NCBI RefSeq assembly: GCF_022179285.1 | Contig: NZ_BPQO01000032.1 | Span: 1-64,000 of the forward strand | Origin: Methylobacterium hispanicum | GTDB taxonomy: Bacteria > Pseudomonadota > Alphaproteobacteria > Rhizobiales > Beijerinckiaceae | Reading direction: 5' to 3' | DNA length: 64,000 nucleotides | Shown: positions 62,511-64,000 of the stretch, one piece after another | Numbering within the stretch: position 1 is the first letter of the stretch | How the letters are laid out: each line of letters begins with the position of its first letter | Translations under genes and position numbers: made by a program | The notes under the pieces: generated by a model | What the model saw: the letters and a program-made list of their open reading frames with translations, nothing else | Databases searched by the model: none | What the model was told of the DNA's origin: nothing

Positions 62511-63584
62511 TCAGGTCTGCCCGGGCTTGAGGGTGTAGAAGATGTGTCGCCCGATGACGTCCATCCGGCGCAGACGCCGCGACCAGCCGGGCCGGACGTA
62601 GTCCGCATGGTAGTGCGTCGCGGCGCCGACCTCGGCGAGATAGGTCCGCCCCTCGATCACCGACCGGGCGATGCGGCTCGCGGTCTGCCAGGAGGCCGAG
62701 TCGGCGATGCGCAGCGACTTGCCCTCGCAGGCGAAGGAGAACTGGCAGCCCATGTAGCGATGCCGGTTCTGGTAGACGACACCGCAGACGTTGGCGGGAT
62801 AGAGCCCGCTCTTCACGCGGTTGAGCACGACCTGCGCCACGGCGGCCTGGCCCGCTTCGGGCTCGCTGCGCGCCTCGAAATAGACCGCCTCGGCGAGGCA
62901 GCGCTGCTCCTTGTCGAGGGCGTCGGGCGCGATCAGGTCCGCGTAGCGGGAGCGCGCGCCCTCCGGCGCGACGGGCGCGGCGCGCTCGGAGCGCAGGATC
63001 TCGGGCATCAGCAGGCTCGCGGCGGCGACCTCGACGGGCGTCGCGTCGGCGGGCGCGGGCGTCGTCGAGGAGAGCGCGACGGCGCGGGGCACGGGGGGCG
63101 TCGAGCCGTCGTGGCGCAGCACGTCGCCGGCCGTGATGTCGGCGCTCGCCGACCCCGTCGAGGCGGCGCTGCCCGCCCCCGTGGTCAGGCCGAGGTCGGC
63201 CACCGGCACGAAGCCCTGGTCGGGTTCGAGGTCCGGGTTCCAGGTGGCCGAGCCCGGCGTCAGCAGGCCGCTGACGTTGGCGGTGAGTTCGAGGTCGAGC
63301 AGGGAGGCCGGGCGCCGGGCGGCGGTGCCCGCGGACCGCTCGAAGGCGGGCAGGGCCGAGCGGCGCAGGGCGCCCAGCGTCACGAGGTCGGCCGGCAGGG
63401 CGCGGATCAGGTCCCGGTCCGGCCCCAGGATGCCCGGACCGCCGGTTCCCGCGTCGGCCGTGAAGGAAACCAGAAAGGCGGTGCCGGCGATCCAGGGCGC
63501 GACGGCGGCACCGATCCAGCGCAGGCCTGTGGGGCGGCGCGCGCCCGCGTTGAGTCCACGTCTCGTCATCACGGCGCGAGCCAT
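62511..63584 (-). CDS. SleB-type cell wall hydrolase
   Basis: A 357-residue protein with an N-terminal hydrophobic anchor (WIGAAVAPWIAGTAFLVSFTA), a long Ala/Pro-rich link and a C-terminal Hydrolase_2 domain: EQRCLAEAVYFEARSEPEAGQAAVAQVVLNRVKSG, then YMGCQFSFACEG and THYHADYV. The Glu in the first stretch is the catalytic candidate of SleB/CwlJ muramidase-like enzymes. Peptidoglycan remodelling is the family role. Met6 (63569) is an alternative start. Confidence 0.87.
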   Translation of the reverse strand: MARAVMTRRGLNAGARRPTGLRWIGAAVAPWIAGTAFLVSFTADAGTGGPGILGPDRDLIRALPADLVTLGALRRSALPAFERSAGTAARRPASLLDLELTANVSGLLTPGSATWNPDLEPDQGFVPVADLGLTTGAGSAASTGSASADITAGDVLRHDGSTPPVPRAVALSSTTPAPADATPVEVAAASLLMPEILRSERAAPVAPEGARSRYADLIAPDALDKEQRCLAEAVYFEARSEPEAGQAAVAQVVLNRVKSGLYPANVCGVVYQNRHRYMGCQFSFACEGKSLRIADSASWQTASRIARSVIEGRTYLAEVGAATHYHADYVRPGWSRRLRRMDVIGRHIFYTLKPGQT

Positions 63585-63720
63585 CCGTTACGCCACTGCT
63601 GCCGCGCACCCGTGAGCGCCGCCGGCCCAACGATTTATTCCGCCCCATGGTTTCGGGACGGTTAAGTTCGATCGCACGACGGGATGCGGCGCGGGGCCGG
63701 CTGTGCCAGAAGGCCGCCGC

Positions 63721-64000
63721 ATGACCGCTTACGTCTCCTGCGCCCCGCGGGCGCTCTACCCGGCCGACGGTTCGGTCGATCTGCCGGCGGAGATCGCGGC
63801 CCTCCGTGCGGGGGGCGACGGGGCGGAGGTGCTCGACGTGCTCTATCCGTCCTGGCGCTACCGCTGGCCGATGCCGGAGACGCTGCGCCTGCGCGATGCG
63901 CCCGCCCCGCCGGCGATGCTGGCCCGCTTCGCGGAGGACGGCATCGGCGCAGCGCCCCCCGCCCTGCTGGTGCGGCTGGAGGACGCGACGATCCTGCGCA
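63721..64000 (+). CDS. Unidentified protein, N-terminal part (possibly glycosyltransferase)
   Basis: An open frame runs from ATG 63721 to the right edge, 93 codons, starting MTAYVSCAPRALYPADGSV and ending ..LLVRLEDATILR. Codon use is that of a real gene and no stop is met. The LVRLEDATILR segment resembles the entry to family 61 glycosyltransferases, but this is weak. Rest of the gene lies beyond the window. Confidence 0.45.
   Translation, partial: MTAYVSCAPRALYPADGSVDLPAEIAALRAGGDGAEVLDVLYPSWRYRWPMPETLRLRDAPAPPAMLARFAEDGIGAAPPALLVRLEDATILR

Overview
The window is chromosomal DNA of very high GC content, apart from one AT-rich gene. It looks like an alphaproteobacterium of the order Rhizobiales, most likely Methylobacterium or a close relative. 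The best single indicator is a MeaB protein that matches my memory of the Methylobacterium extorquens protein closely. Gene order also fits the class: fabD-fabG-acpP-fabF, a CBP3-type chaperone/yceD/plsX/fabH/ihfA run opposite a BamE lipoprotein, ribH-nusB-thiL, and rpoZ near rel. No rRNA, tRNA, CRISPR array or transposase was seen. No search was run; all names rest on reading the sequence.

Layout. 1-4.2 kb: the 3' end of dxs, then gpsA, a GNAT protein, tsaD, a Mop-type molybdate-binding protein and a DUF2293 protein. 4.3-13 kb: ihfA, fabH, plsX, yceD and a cytochrome bc1 chaperone on the minus strand, bamE on the plus strand, thiL-nusB-ribH, and an orphan histidine kinase. 13-25 kb: a class I aminotransferase, small stress and envelope proteins, meaB-pcp, hydroxybutyrate dehydrogenase, a Nudix/PhzF pair, pdxY, a DedA-like protein, MmcB and a PIN/RHH toxin-antitoxin pair. 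25-32 kb: a dehydrogenase, an OmpR/EnvZ-type two-component pair, rel, an acyltransferase and rpoZ. 32.5-36.1 kb: fabD-fabG-acpP-fabF.

36.1-37.9 kb is a foreign island: one AT-rich reverse transcriptase gene of the defence-associated type, packed against the 3' end of fabF. 37.9-49 kb: a YidB-like protein, a 950-base region with a strong orphan promoter, a stand-alone sigma region 1.1 protein, glutathione reductase, an O-antigen ligase-like protein, rpiA, gph, a chemoreceptor, and a MocR regulator sharing a 28-base palindrome with a DUF1127 gene. 49-64 kb: an SRAP protein, corA, an acyl-CoA catabolic cluster, a Sua5-type tsaC, wrbA with a divergent LysR regulator, a triple-PAS soluble chemoreceptor, a GreA-like factor, an AcuI-type reductase, a SleB-type hydrolase and the start of one more gene.

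The items most worth a second look are the reverse transcriptase island, with its own promoter and the abrupt codon-usage change in the last 24 codons of fabF; two same-length (165 bp) hairpin elements at 13.1 and 38.8 kb; the promoter near 39.0 kb with no recognisable gene; the stand-alone sigma 1.1 domain; the MocR operator; and an SOS-like palindrome before mmcB.
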